Shown here piece by piece: positions 7,216 through 14,933 of a DNA stretch of 64,000 nt. The position numbers and the translations under genes were made by a program. This DNA comes from Nocardia yamanashiensis NBRC 100130. GTDB lineage: Bacteria > Actinomycetota > Actinomycetes > Mycobacteriales > Mycobacteriaceae. The notes beneath the pieces are model-generated. The model saw only the letters and a program-made list of their open reading frames with translations. It was not told the origin of the DNA and searched no databases. The stretch lies in assembly GCF_001613325.1 (NCBI RefSeq), contig NZ_BDCD01000013.1, positions 62,001 through 126,000 on the forward strand. The letters are read 5' to 3'. How positions within the stretch are numbered: the first letter of the stretch is position 1; each line of letters opens with the position of its first letter.

Positions 7216-7773
7216 CTATCCCCAGGTGGTGAGGGTCACGGCGTAGTGGTCGTGCAGGGCTTGCAGGCGCGGCTCGGTGAAGCGGCCGGGTTCGGCCGAG
7301 TACACGCTGCGGCCGCGCTCGGAGGTGAAGGCCGAGGCGGGGATTCGGTCGGAATCGGCGGGGATGAACTTCAGTACTTCCGATACCGCGGCGACGGCGG
7401 TGGCCAGGGCGTGGCGGCCCGCTCGGCGGGCGCGATCGTCGAGCGCGGCGGGGTCGGCCGGCACCTGACGGGCGGCGACATCCGAATACCAGAGCCAGAC
7501 ACCGGGATCCAGCAGTTCGGACGGGTTGTCGAGGCCGAATTGGACGGCGCGAGCTGGGGGCGGGAGGACCTCGTCGGGGAGGCGGAAGGTGTAGTCACGC
7601 GGGGTGCCGCAGCGGGCGCATTCACCCGAATACCGGCTGCACAGCACGCCGTCGACGGTGACCACCGCACTGCGGAAGGCACAGTCCGTCCCACCGCAGG
7701 CCGGGCAGGGCTGCAGGCTCACGTACAGGCGAGCTTCCGCATTGGTGCGGGCGAGCGGGAGGGTGTCGGGCAT
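7216..7773 (-). CDS. Zinc-ribbon protein of 185 aa
   Basis: The product has two Cys pairs forming a probable zinc ribbon: QPCPACGGTDC at about residues 22-32 and GECARCG at about 50-56. An Arg/Ala-rich helical middle and a C-terminal part with FTEPRLQALHDHYAVTLTTWG follow. I have a general memory of such proteins next to actinobacterial type VII cargo genes, but no assigned function. It precedes the lipoprotein gene on the same strand by 82 bp and is divergent from the cargo cassette starting at 7924, with 150 bp between that may serve both directions. Confidence 0.65.
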   Translation of the reverse strand: MPDTLPLARTNAEARLYVSLQPCPACGGTDCAFRSAVVTVDGVLCSRYSGECARCGTPRDYTFRLPDEVLPPPARAVQFGLDNPSELLDPGVWLWYSDVAARQVPADPAALDDRARRAGRHALATAVAAVSEVLKFIPADSDRIPASAFTSERGRSVYSAEPGRFTEPRLQALHDHYAVTLTTWG

Positions 7774-7843
7774 GCCGCCTACCTTGCCTCAGATCGGGCG
7801 CCGGAGCCATCCCGGGGGCGGCCGGAACCCGGCGTTGTTCATA

Positions 7844-7872
7844 TTGAGTTCACCGATGTGCTGTGGCAGAGT
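7844..7872 (+). promoter_or_regulatory. Promoter-like element of the plus-strand cargo cassette
   Basis: TTGAGTTCACCG at 7844-7855 is followed 6 bp later by TGTGGCA (7862-7868) and AGTCG. TTGAGT and CAGAGT (7867-7872), 17 bp apart, could be the -35 and -10 boxes. The element lies 52 bp before the ATG at 7924. Nearly the same sequence lies upstream of the gene at 9170, and a related one heads the minus-strand run near 58890. This suggests common control. Confidence 0.5.
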
Positions 7873-7923
7873 CGATTTCGCTGTGCTGAGTGCAGGATCG
7901 TGATCGTCGGATTGGGGATCTCC

Positions 7924-8244
7924 ATGTCGGGAACAGTGCGGGCCACCTCGAAACTCGTCGGTGACGCGGCGACCATCGCGGGCGAGATCCGGGCGCGGCT
8001 GAACGCCATTGCCGGGGATGGCCGGGCGGCGGTCGCGGCGGGGCAATCGGCCTGGGGTGACGACGAATTCGGAGCCAAGTTCGCCGACGGGGAGAAGGGT
8101 TTCGTCACCGGAACCGACAACATCACCACCGGGACGGACAATCTGGGGACTTCGTTCGAGAATCTGGCCACCGGATTGGGGACGGCCGCGACCACGCTGC
8201 GGAACATGGAGCACAAGAACAAAGAGAACTTCCGGTACCGGTAG
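7924..8244 (+). CDS. WXG100-like small type VII partner (W-G type)
   Basis: The 106-residue, helical product starts with MSG and carries a WG turn at residues 44-45 in the middle of two helices, followed by FADGEKGF and an Asn/Thr-rich second helix. It is clearly paralogous to the protein at 55685-56008 (WGND, then GKGFADGPQGY). WXG100-like proteins are small ESX substrates or heterodimer partners of larger cargo. The ATG at 7924 follows a shared promoter-like element. The stop overlaps the next start by one base (TAGTG), so translation is coupled to the YbaB-like gene. Probable role: secretion partner of the 1,791-aa cargo encoded just downstream. Confidence 0.78.
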   Translation: MSGTVRATSKLVGDAATIAGEIRARLNAIAGDGRAAVAAGQSAWGDDEFGAKFADGEKGFVTGTDNITTGTDNLGTSFENLATGLGTAATTLRNMEHKNKENFRYR

Positions 8245-8747
8245 TGCGGGAATCAGGAGACGCGGCATCGATTCTGGAGGGCTTCCAGGAGCAGATGCGG
8301 GCGATCGCGGAGGCTTCGCGCAAACGGGCGCAGTTGACAGCCAGTGCCAGCGCGGCGAACGGGCGGATCACGGTGACCGTGAACGCGGACGGGATCGTGA
8401 TCGCGACGCGGTTGAGCGCCGACGCCGACTCGCTGACGCTGGACGAGATCGCGGCCGCGGTGACTTCGGCGGCGCAGAAGGCCGCCGCCGACGTAGGCCG
8501 GCAGGCGCAGGAGCTGTTGCGGCCGTTGCGGGACGAGCGGTCGCGCATGCCGAAACTGTCGGAACTGTTCGACGGGATGCCGGATCTGCAGACGCAGGCG
8601 CCGGTCATTCCGCCCGCCTCGCTCGCACCGCCCAAGTCGCGGCGGGTGACCGAGTCGGTGGAGCTCGGGCCGGAATTCCGCAATGCGGTGGATTACGACA
8701 AGTGGCGGCGGGACAACGAGGGCGGAGCCACCAACCCGGGGTGGTGA
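8244..8747 (+). CDS. YbaB/EbfC-like protein of the plus-strand cargo cassette
   Basis: This 167-residue product has an N-terminal helix (about 8-30), then the strand pattern ITVTVNADGIVIATRL and a helix DEIAAAVTSAAQKAA typical of the YbaB/EbfC fold. A Pro-rich C-terminal extension follows. It is paralogous to 55183-55674, including MPKLSELFDGMPDL versus MPKLTDLIPGMPDL. YbaB proteins are usually nucleoid-associated, but EspL of the mycobacterial ESX-1 locus is also a YbaB homologue that supports substrate stability. The same position in both cargo cassettes here (between WG partner and large cargo) argues for a chaperone-like role in secretion. The GTG start overlaps the preceding stop. Confidence 0.82.
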   Translation: MRESGDAASILEGFQEQMRAIAEASRKRAQLTASASAANGRITVTVNADGIVIATRLSADADSLTLDEIAAAVTSAAQKAAADVGRQAQELLRPLRDERSRMPKLSELFDGMPDLQTQAPVIPPASLAPPKSRRVTESVELGPEFRNAVDYDKWRRDNEGGATNPGW

Positions 8748-8748
8748 A

Positions 8749-9021
8749 TCACTCGCCGGTTTCCGGCAATTCGGGGTAGTAGCCGCGCTGATACGGCGAG
8801 AGCTGTGAGATGGCCAGTTGACCCGCGCGCTGGCAGATCGGGCAGCTGCCGGTCGTGTGGCATTCGGGGCAGCGCTTGCGCCCGCCCGCGCCGTCGTCGA
8901 GCCAGCCGCGGCCGCCGCAGCTCGGGCACCAGCCCAAACCCTCGCACTCGTAGCAGAGCACGTAACCGGGCGTGACGGTCTCCGGGGTGCGCACCGGGTC
9001 CGGCCATTCGAACTCGGCCAT
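8749..9021 (-). CDS. Small CxxC-rich zinc-finger protein
   Basis: This 90-residue protein has four CxxC pairs in DnaJ-like spacing: CYEC, CPSCGGRG, CPECHTTG, CPIC. The strong AAAGGAGG 6 bases before the ATG at 9021 supports the start. DnaJ-type zinc fingers bind unfolded protein or partner proteins, so a chaperone-related role is possible. It lies convergent to the YbaB-like gene (1 bp gap between stops) and divergent from the large cargo gene (148 bp intergenic). It sits inside the cargo cassette but on the opposite strand. Confidence 0.72.
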   Translation of the reverse strand: MAEFEWPDPVRTPETVTPGYVLCYECEGLGWCPSCGGRGWLDDGAGGRKRCPECHTTGSCPICQRAGQLAISQLSPYQRGYYPELPETGE

Positions 9022-9098
9022 GCTCGCCTCCTTTCCGGCGGACCCTATCACCGGCGGGCGACATCTCCCGGTCCCGCACCGTTGGTTTTCCGTAAATG

Positions 9099-9128
9099 TT
9101 GAGTTCACCGGCAACGTTGTGGCACAGT
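9099..9128 (+). promoter_or_regulatory. Promoter-like element before the 1,791-aa cargo gene
   Basis: TTGAGTTCACCG (9099-9110) and TGTGGCACAGTCG (9118-9130) repeat the element found at 7844, with one extra base in the spacer. TTGAGT and CACAGT, 18 bp apart, could be promoter boxes. The element ends 42 bp before the GTG start at 9170. Confidence 0.5.
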
Positions 9129-9169
9129 CGGACTCGCCGAGATCAGATGCGACGGGCGTGAGGGGCTTT

Positions 9170-12100
9170 GTGGCGCTGGAGTTTCCGTCGTGGCTGGAAT
9201 GGCTGGAGTGGCTGGTCGGATCCGACTGGCCACACGGCAATGAGGACCGCATGTGGCGGATGGCCCAGGATCTCGAAGCCGTTGCGGGGCAGGTCGATGA
9301 TCTCGTCGGCGAACTCGACGCGCTGATCTCCAAGCTCGGCGACGCCTATCCGGAAGGTGATGGCGGGGAACAGATCCTGGCCTGGTTGAAGCCGCTGCGG
9401 AACGGGAACGAGCAGGGGCACGGGTCGATCACCGAGCTGGGCGACCACTATCGGGCGCTGGCCAAAGCCGCCGACGATATGGGCGATCAGTTGCAGTCGG
9501 CGAAGCTGAACTTCTATATCGGAGGGGCATGGCTGGTCGCCGAACTGGCCATTGCCCTGGCATCGGGACCGCTCGCACCGTTCCTGGAGGCGACCACATT
9601 CGCGGCGGGACGAACCTTCTTCCGATTGCTCGGCGAGCAGTTCGCCAGCCGGATCATGTCGCTGATCGGGCGGCGGATCACCAATCCCCTACTGCGGCAG
9701 ATTCTTCCCAAGCTGATCTACGAGGTCACCCAAGAAGCGCTGGTCGAAACGTTCCAGGGGCTCTCGCAGGAATTCCTGGTGCAGACCATTCAGCAGCAGA
9801 CCGGTCATACCGATGGGTACGACTGGGGCGCGATGCGGGACAACGCGATCATCTCCGCTGTCGCGGGTGCGACGGGCGGCGCCGCCGGGTACGGGATGAA
9901 TCACTTCCTGCCGGCGGATGTGGGCGGCTGGAAAGGGGCGCTCAAGGGCGGTATCACAGGGGCGACGGCGGGCGCGGCCGGGGCCGGAGCGGCCTGGCTG
10001 GCGGGCGGAATGCTCAACGGGAACTGGGATTTCGATCCGCGGTCGCTGACCGGCGGGGCGTTGTCGGGGGCCGGGCCGAGCGCGCTGCACGGGTTCGCCG
10101 GGCAATCCGATCACTCGGGTGCGCCGATCGGATCGAATCTCGGTCAACCCAATGCCACGCAGAACGGCAGCGGGACGCGGGAAGCACCCGAAGGCAGAAC
10201 GGAAGCTCCGGGCGCGCAGAACGAATCCGGCGCACAGCAGGCACCCGAGTCCAGAACCGAAGCACCGGCCGCCCAAAACGGTGCGGGCACACAACAAGCA
10301 CCCGAGAACCGGACCGAACCACCGAGCGCACAGAACGGAGCCGGCGCGCAGCACGCGCCCGAAGCGGGCACGGATGCGCCGAGCGGGCAGAACGGATCGG
10401 GGGCGCAGCAGGAGCCCTCGGGCACCGGCGAATCCGAAGGCACGCGCACGCACGCCGCCAGTTCCAGTGCGGGCGATACCGATACCAGCACCGGGGCGCG
10501 CCAGGAGGCGCCGGCTCAGGAGCACAAACCCGAACACACCGGCGACAACAGCGGGGCGGTGGCGGTGGACGGCCGCCGCGACCGGCCCGAGGCCGACCCG
10601 CAGGACAAGGGCGAGGGATCCGAGGTCACGCAACGGACCTCGGGCGGTGCGCATTCCGGCGGCTACAGCGGCGGCTCGGACACGAACGACGGCTCACACC
10701 AAGCGAACAACGGCCAGGCAGACCAGAACTCGGGTGTGGTCGCTGCCTCCGGGCCTCCGGCATCGACCGCCGTGAATGCTCCGGCATCGAACGTCTCCGC
10801 GAGCGGAACGACACCCACAACGGCACCCTCCGCAACCACGGGGAGCCCCTCATCGACACCCACCAACCCGGCGTCCACCGCGACCCCGGGCACCCCGACC
10901 TCGTCGACTTCCACGCAACCGACCGCCGCATCCGGCCCGGCCACCGACGCCCGCGCCAACACACAGACTCCCCCGGCCGCAGGTTCGCCGAGCACCACGA
11001 ATCCGGCCGGATCCGCACCTACCTCAGGTCAGCCTGGCGGCCCCGGCTCGAATCACGCTGGTGCCGCACCTGCCTCGGCGAACTCCCCGGGTTCCGGCAC
11101 GCCCGGCCGGGATATCCGCCTGTCGTCCGACATGGACGGCACCACCGCGAAACCCATGGCGGCCTCGCCCATTCAAGCGGCGCCCACCGCAACCGAACCA
11201 GTAGCACCGCAACCTGATTCGGTACCGCCCCGCGCGGATCACCCGGGTTCGTCGATGCCCGGCCAGGTCACCGGGCAACACCCGGATGCGGGTTCGCCCC
11301 GCACTCATGACGCCTCGGACCAGGCTGACGGAGCGCACCCCGCACGGGAGCCGTCCCGCGACACCGGGTCGCCGGCAACGCCGGATGCCGATGGTCTCGT
11401 ACCGGTCCCGGTACCCGTGGATGGCTCGGCCCCGCATCATGCCGGTGACGGGACCCGCTCCCCCACCACGCCGTCCGATTCCCGGGACAGCGGGACGGCC
11501 AAGGCTGTCGGGGATTTCCACGGTAATGCGCGGCCCACCGGCGCACCGGATCTCTCGCCGGAGTTCGTGGCGGATCAGATCAGCAAGAATCTGGGACTGG
11601 TCACGCCCGAGGGTGTTTCGTGGAACCGGGATCAGCAGCACTTCCTGCTCGACAATGGCGATACCGTCACGATTTCCATCGCCGAGTCACCGGGCGGTGC
11701 GGCGGACGAGGCGCCGGTGGCGCAATTCCGGGCGCGGCCGGGCGGATACGACGTCGAGTTGTCGCCGCGGGCGCGGGATGCGGATGTGGTGCGGGCCATC
11801 GCGCACGAGCTGGCGGAGATCCGGCTCTTGCAGGATCAGGATCCGGTGCTTCCGGTCGATTCGCAGGAGGACCGGCCGACCACCTTGACCCCGCACCTGG
11901 GCGGGCGGTTCGCCGAGCTGCGGGTGCTGACCGCGCAGATCGATCAGGCGGCGGTGGATCCGGCTCGGGCGCAGGAGCTGCCGCGATTGCGGAAAGACTT
12001 CGACGATCTGGTGAATCGGCTCGGATTGCGCGATCCGGCGCACGGGCCGATCGTCGAACGGCTGCTGGCGGAGCATGATACGGCCGACCACACCGCACCG

Positions 12101-14545
12101 GAATCGGCGCTCGCACGGCGGGTGGCGCTCGAGGAGCGCAACCTGCTCGAGTTCCGTCCCCGGTTCGGGCCGCAGTTGAGCGATGCCGACTACGACCAGG
12201 CCGTCGAGGAGCATCTGAATCGGTTGCGGCAGGAGGTTTCCGGCGAATTCGCGGAGGACCTCGTGCGTGCCGAGCAGCGGTCCCTCGACGGGCGGATGCG
12301 CGAGGAGCTGGCGCGGCGCATTTTCGATCCGCTGTTCGAGCCGAGCACGAAGCCCGCACGCGGCACCGTCAAGGTCGATTTCCTGCTGGAGTCGCTGGAT
12401 CCCATCAATGCCGCGCTCAACGATCCGGCATTGACGCCGCAGGAGCGTGCCGTGGCGTTGCGCGATGCCATCAACGAGTTCCGCAACGCCATGCCGGAGG
12501 CGTTCCACGCGGCCATCGATCCCGAGGTGTTCGCCCGGATGGGTGCCGCGGCAGACGCTTTCGCCGCAGCGCCGAACCGGATCACCGCGGTACTAGATCA
12601 CGAGAGCGGGCGACTACACGTCGCGGGGACCACCTCGCCCGTGTCGCTGAGCGACTTCCTGCGCGAGGTGGATCGCGCCAATCGCGCCGCCACGGCCCAG
12701 GGCCTCAACATCGAGTACACGGTGGTCGTGCATGACGGCGCGAACGGGAAATCGAGCGTCGAGATACTTCCCCGCCCGCGCCCGCAGCATCGGCTTCCGC
12801 TGACGCAGAACGCATTCGGCCCGGACAACACCCGCATCCCGCACCAGCCGCGCCCGCCGGTGTCGCGCGTCACGGGCGGCCACACCATCGACGTCGGCGT
12901 CGGACGCAGCGCCTTCGCGGTGGAGATGACCCCGACCGCGGATCGCGAAGGCGGCGGCCTGGTCATCAAGACCGAACTGGCCTCCGATTTCGCGGTCGCC
13001 GGCCAGCGTCGCCGCGATCTCGGCATCCTGGATCCGGGACCGCTGACCCAGGCCGGCACGGTCATGGTGTTCGGCGATCTGCTGACCGGCGGGCATCTGC
13101 TCACCGATGCGCCCGCGGGCGAGGTGGCGCGGATCTTCATCAACAATGTCAGCGCCGACCTGCCCGACTTCGTCTACCGCGCCATTGCCGAAAGACTGGC
13201 GGAGACGCTCGCGCCCGGCGGCCGGGTCGAAGTGCAGTGGGATATGAAGCCCGAACGGGAGGGCGGCGAGCCGGGCGACCGGAACCACATCCTGGGCACC
13301 AAGCTGTGGGACGCGATCGAGGCCGTATACCGGGATCGCAACGAGCCCAACCCGTTCCGGATCGACGAGCACCGCGTCTTCCCGTATCCGGGCAACAACG
13401 ACTACGACTACACGATCGACGCGGGCGCGAGCAACAACCTGAACACCGCGCGCATGGCGGCCTTCAATCCGCCGCTGCCCGAGCATCGCATGGTGCTGGT
13501 CTACGAGCCGGGACCGGACGCGCAGGAGATCCAGTCCACCTACGGGATACCCGAGCAGAACCAGGACAAGATCCAGACCTACGCCGACCAGCACGACCTG
13601 GTCATCGATGTCCGGCCGACGAATCCCGACGCGGTGGGGCATCTGCAGGACGGGGCCATGCCCAAACCGATGGCGGTCAAGGACAAGACCGTCAACGACG
13701 CCGATATCGCGCTGGGCGCACCGGCGGAGGCCAAGGGTCTGGTCGGGCGGTTCGCGCCGGGGCAGCTGCAATTGCCCGACCCCGAAACGCTGACCGCCGA
13801 GCAGCTGCAGGCGTTGCAGAAGCGGCTCACCGATCGCGAGAACGACTATCGGGCCTACGAGAAGTACATGGCCGACCTGATCGCGCGGGGCGATTTCCGG
13901 GTGACCGAGGAAGGCGTGCTCGAAGGCCGGGTCGGCGACGAATACCGGCCCGTCACCGGCGATCACGATCTGTTCGACATGCGTCACGCGGACGGCACCC
14001 GGCTCACGCCGGAGGAACTGGCCGAGCACGAGACCAATCTGATGGGCTTGAACGCGGGCATCCAGCACGGTCCGCACGTGTACTGGGAGCCCGCCGGCGA
14101 GTATCAGCGGGTCCGGAACTTCGAGAAGATCATCAACGAGCATCAGCCGCCCACCGAACCGGATTCGGGCAATGAGCCGCTCATTCGTTTCCGGCCCGGC
14201 GGCGATCCGGAGGTGGTGTGGGCCGATCTGGATCTCGAAGCCATCGACCGCGAGATGACGCCGTGGCATCTGGAATCGAATCTGAGCGGGATGACCCCGC
14301 GCCGGGAAGCCGATCTGGACGAATTGCGCAGGCGGGCCTACGAACTCGCCAATCACCCGGACTTCGATCATGCCGCGTACCGGGCCTGGTTGAGCAATCC
14401 GGAGGTCCCGCCCGCCGACGTCGGCTCACCCGCGCATCAGATCGCGATCATGAAGCTGGCGGCGCTGGCGGGCACGGACCCGTCCGACATCCTGGCCATG
14501 CTCGACGCCGATACCGCTGCGCCCGAATCCGACTCGGACGCCTGA
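9170..14545 (+). CDS. Type VII polymorphic effector with WXG100-like N terminus and ExoY/edema-factor-like C-terminal region
   Basis: The protein has 1,791 residues. The GTG at 9170 is chosen because GAGGGG precedes it and the resulting start (ALEFPSWLEW, then WPHGNEDRMW) matches the giant protein's start. Order: WXG100-like helical domain (1-110); hydrophobic and Gly/Ala-rich helices (120-310); disordered Ala/Pro/Gln linker with tandem repeats (317-785); a region with HELAEI (879-884), a possible metal site; a methyltransferase-like core (1238-1450: IDVGVG, RIFINNVSADLPDF, APGGRVEVQWD); then motifs of ExoY/edema-factor cyclases. These are VRPTNP (1481-1486), Lys1499/1504/1506 in KPMAVKDK, GDHDLF (Asp1598, Asp1600) and HG (His1633). 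The family's SSNWG segment is not conserved. A secreted nucleotidyl cyclase effector is inferred. No plus-strand immunity gene follows. Confidence 0.8.
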   Translation: MALEFPSWLEWLEWLVGSDWPHGNEDRMWRMAQDLEAVAGQVDDLVGELDALISKLGDAYPEGDGGEQILAWLKPLRNGNEQGHGSITELGDHYRALAKAADDMGDQLQSAKLNFYIGGAWLVAELAIALASGPLAPFLEATTFAAGRTFFRLLGEQFASRIMSLIGRRITNPLLRQILPKLIYEVTQEALVETFQGLSQEFLVQTIQQQTGHTDGYDWGAMRDNAIISAVAGATGGAAGYGMNHFLPADVGGWKGALKGGITGATAGAAGAGAAWLAGGMLNGNWDFDPRSLTGGALSGAGPSALHGFAGQSDHSGAPIGSNLGQPNATQNGSGTREAPEGRTEAPGAQNESGAQQAPESRTEAPAAQNGAGTQQAPENRTEPPSAQNGAGAQHAPEAGTDAPSGQNGSGAQQEPSGTGESEGTRTHAASSSAGDTDTSTGARQEAPAQEHKPEHTGDNSGAVAVDGRRDRPEADPQDKGEGSEVTQRTSGGAHSGGYSGGSDTNDGSHQANNGQADQNSGVVAASGPPASTAVNAPASNVSASGTTPTTAPSATTGSPSSTPTNPASTATPGTPTSSTSTQPTAASGPATDARANTQTPPAAGSPSTTNPAGSAPTSGQPGGPGSNHAGAAPASANSPGSGTPGRDIRLSSDMDGTTAKPMAASPIQAAPTATEPVAPQPDSVPPRADHPGSSMPGQVTGQHPDAGSPRTHDASDQADGAHPAREPSRDTGSPATPDADGLVPVPVPVDGSAPHHAGDGTRSPTTPSDSRDSGTAKAVGDFHGNARPTGAPDLSPEFVADQISKNLGLVTPEGVSWNRDQQHFLLDNGDTVTISIAESPGGAADEAPVAQFRARPGGYDVELSPRARDADVVRAIAHELAEIRLLQDQDPVLPVDSQEDRPTTLTPHLGGRFAELRVLTAQIDQAAVDPARAQELPRLRKDFDDLVNRLGLRDPAHGPIVERLLAEHDTADHTAPESALARRVALEERNLLEFRPRFGPQLSDADYDQAVEEHLNRLRQEVSGEFAEDLVRAEQRSLDGRMREELARRIFDPLFEPSTKPARGTVKVDFLLESLDPINAALNDPALTPQERAVALRDAINEFRNAMPEAFHAAIDPEVFARMGAAADAFAAAPNRITAVLDHESGRLHVAGTTSPVSLSDFLREVDRANRAATAQGLNIEYTVVVHDGANGKSSVEILPRPRPQHRLPLTQNAFGPDNTRIPHQPRPPVSRVTGGHTIDVGVGRSAFAVEMTPTADREGGGLVIKTELASDFAVAGQRRRDLGILDPGPLTQAGTVMVFGDLLTGGHLLTDAPAGEVARIFINNVSADLPDFVYRAIAERLAETLAPGGRVEVQWDMKPEREGGEPGDRNHILGTKLWDAIEAVYRDRNEPNPFRIDEHRVFPYPGNNDYDYTIDAGASNNLNTARMAAFNPPLPEHRMVLVYEPGPDAQEIQSTYGIPEQNQDKIQTYADQHDLVIDVRPTNPDAVGHLQDGAMPKPMAVKDKTVNDADIALGAPAEAKGLVGRFAPGQLQLPDPETLTAEQLQALQKRLTDRENDYRAYEKYMADLIARGDFRVTEEGVLEGRVGDEYRPVTGDHDLFDMRHADGTRLTPEELAEHETNLMGLNAGIQHGPHVYWEPAGEYQRVRNFEKIINEHQPPTEPDSGNEPLIRFRPGGDPEVVWADLDLEAIDREMTPWHLESNLSGMTPRREADLDELRRRAYELANHPDFDHAAYRAWLSNPEVPPADVGSPAHQIAIMKLAALAGTDPSDILAMLDADTAAPESDSDA
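10170..10420 (+). repeat. Tandem repeats in the linker of the 1,791-aa effector
   Basis: About four degenerate units of 19-20 codons repeat the pattern AP-E-RTEAP-AQNG-GAQQ. They lie in the disordered linker and probably act as a flexible spacer, prone to change in copy number. Confidence 0.6.
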
Positions 14546-14549
14546 ACGG

Positions 14550-14572
14550 GGTGCCGGCCGCAAGCCGGCACC
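14550..14572. terminator. Bidirectional terminator hairpin
   Basis: GGTGCCGGC (14550-14558) and GCCGGCACC (14564-14572) form a perfect 9-bp stem with a 5-base loop, between the converging ends of the 1,791-aa effector gene (14545) and the PE-like gene (14586). There is no T run, as is usual in this group. Confidence 0.8.
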
Positions 14573-14585
14573 GCTAGGACACGGG

Positions 14586-14894
14586 TCAGAGCGAGACGAA
14601 GTCCACCACGGACGCGTCTTCGACCTGGCCGAAGTTATCGGCCTGGGCGCGGATCGCGGTGGCCAGCTTGCGCAGTTCGTCCACGCCGGGCGCGGACTGC
14701 TGCACGAAGGACGCGCCGACCGCGGTCAGCGTGCCGGCCGCGCGCACCGACACCTCGTCGGCGCCGGCCGCGGGAATGGACAGCGCCGCCGAGTCCGCGC
14801 CGACGGCCGCTTCCAGGCGATCTGCCAGCGCGTCCAGGTCGGCGGCCGCCGCGAGCGCCGCCTTCTTGTCGAAACTTACGTTCCCCGTAGTCAT
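14586..14894 (-). CDS. PE-like small ESX protein
   Basis: The 102-residue product has two helices (ALAAAADLDALADRLEA and GVDELRKLATAIRAQADNF) around a central loop, the PE-domain layout. Near the C terminus NFGQVEDASV offers an F-x-x-x-E variant of the YxxxD/E type VII export signal. PE proteins form heterodimers with PPE-type proteins, and the EspB/PPE-like gene lies 39 bp upstream in the same transcript. It is the last gene of the long minus-strand run and is followed by a terminator hairpin. The start ATG at 14894 is near the GAGGGAT-like purine stretch upstream. Confidence 0.75.
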   Translation of the reverse strand: MTTGNVSFDKKAALAAAADLDALADRLEAAVGADSAALSIPAAGADEVSVRAAGTLTAVGASFVQQSAPGVDELRKLATAIRAQADNFGQVEDASVVDFVSL

Positions 14895-14933
14895 TTCGGA
14901 CCATCCCTCCCTTGTTCAGCGCATCCTATCGTG

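Noticed and set aside
1..7800. Prophage or integrative element
   Set aside because: No integrase, transposase, terminase, tRNA or direct-repeat boundary was seen in the accessory part.
8244..8747. Nucleoid-associated YbaB partner of recR/dnaX
   Set aside because: No dnaX or recR is nearby, and the paralogue at 55183 has the same type VII cargo context, favouring an EspL-like role.
9170..14545. RHS/YD-repeat toxin
   Set aside because: No YD repeats and no RHS core motif were seen. The N terminus is of the WXG100-like type VII class.
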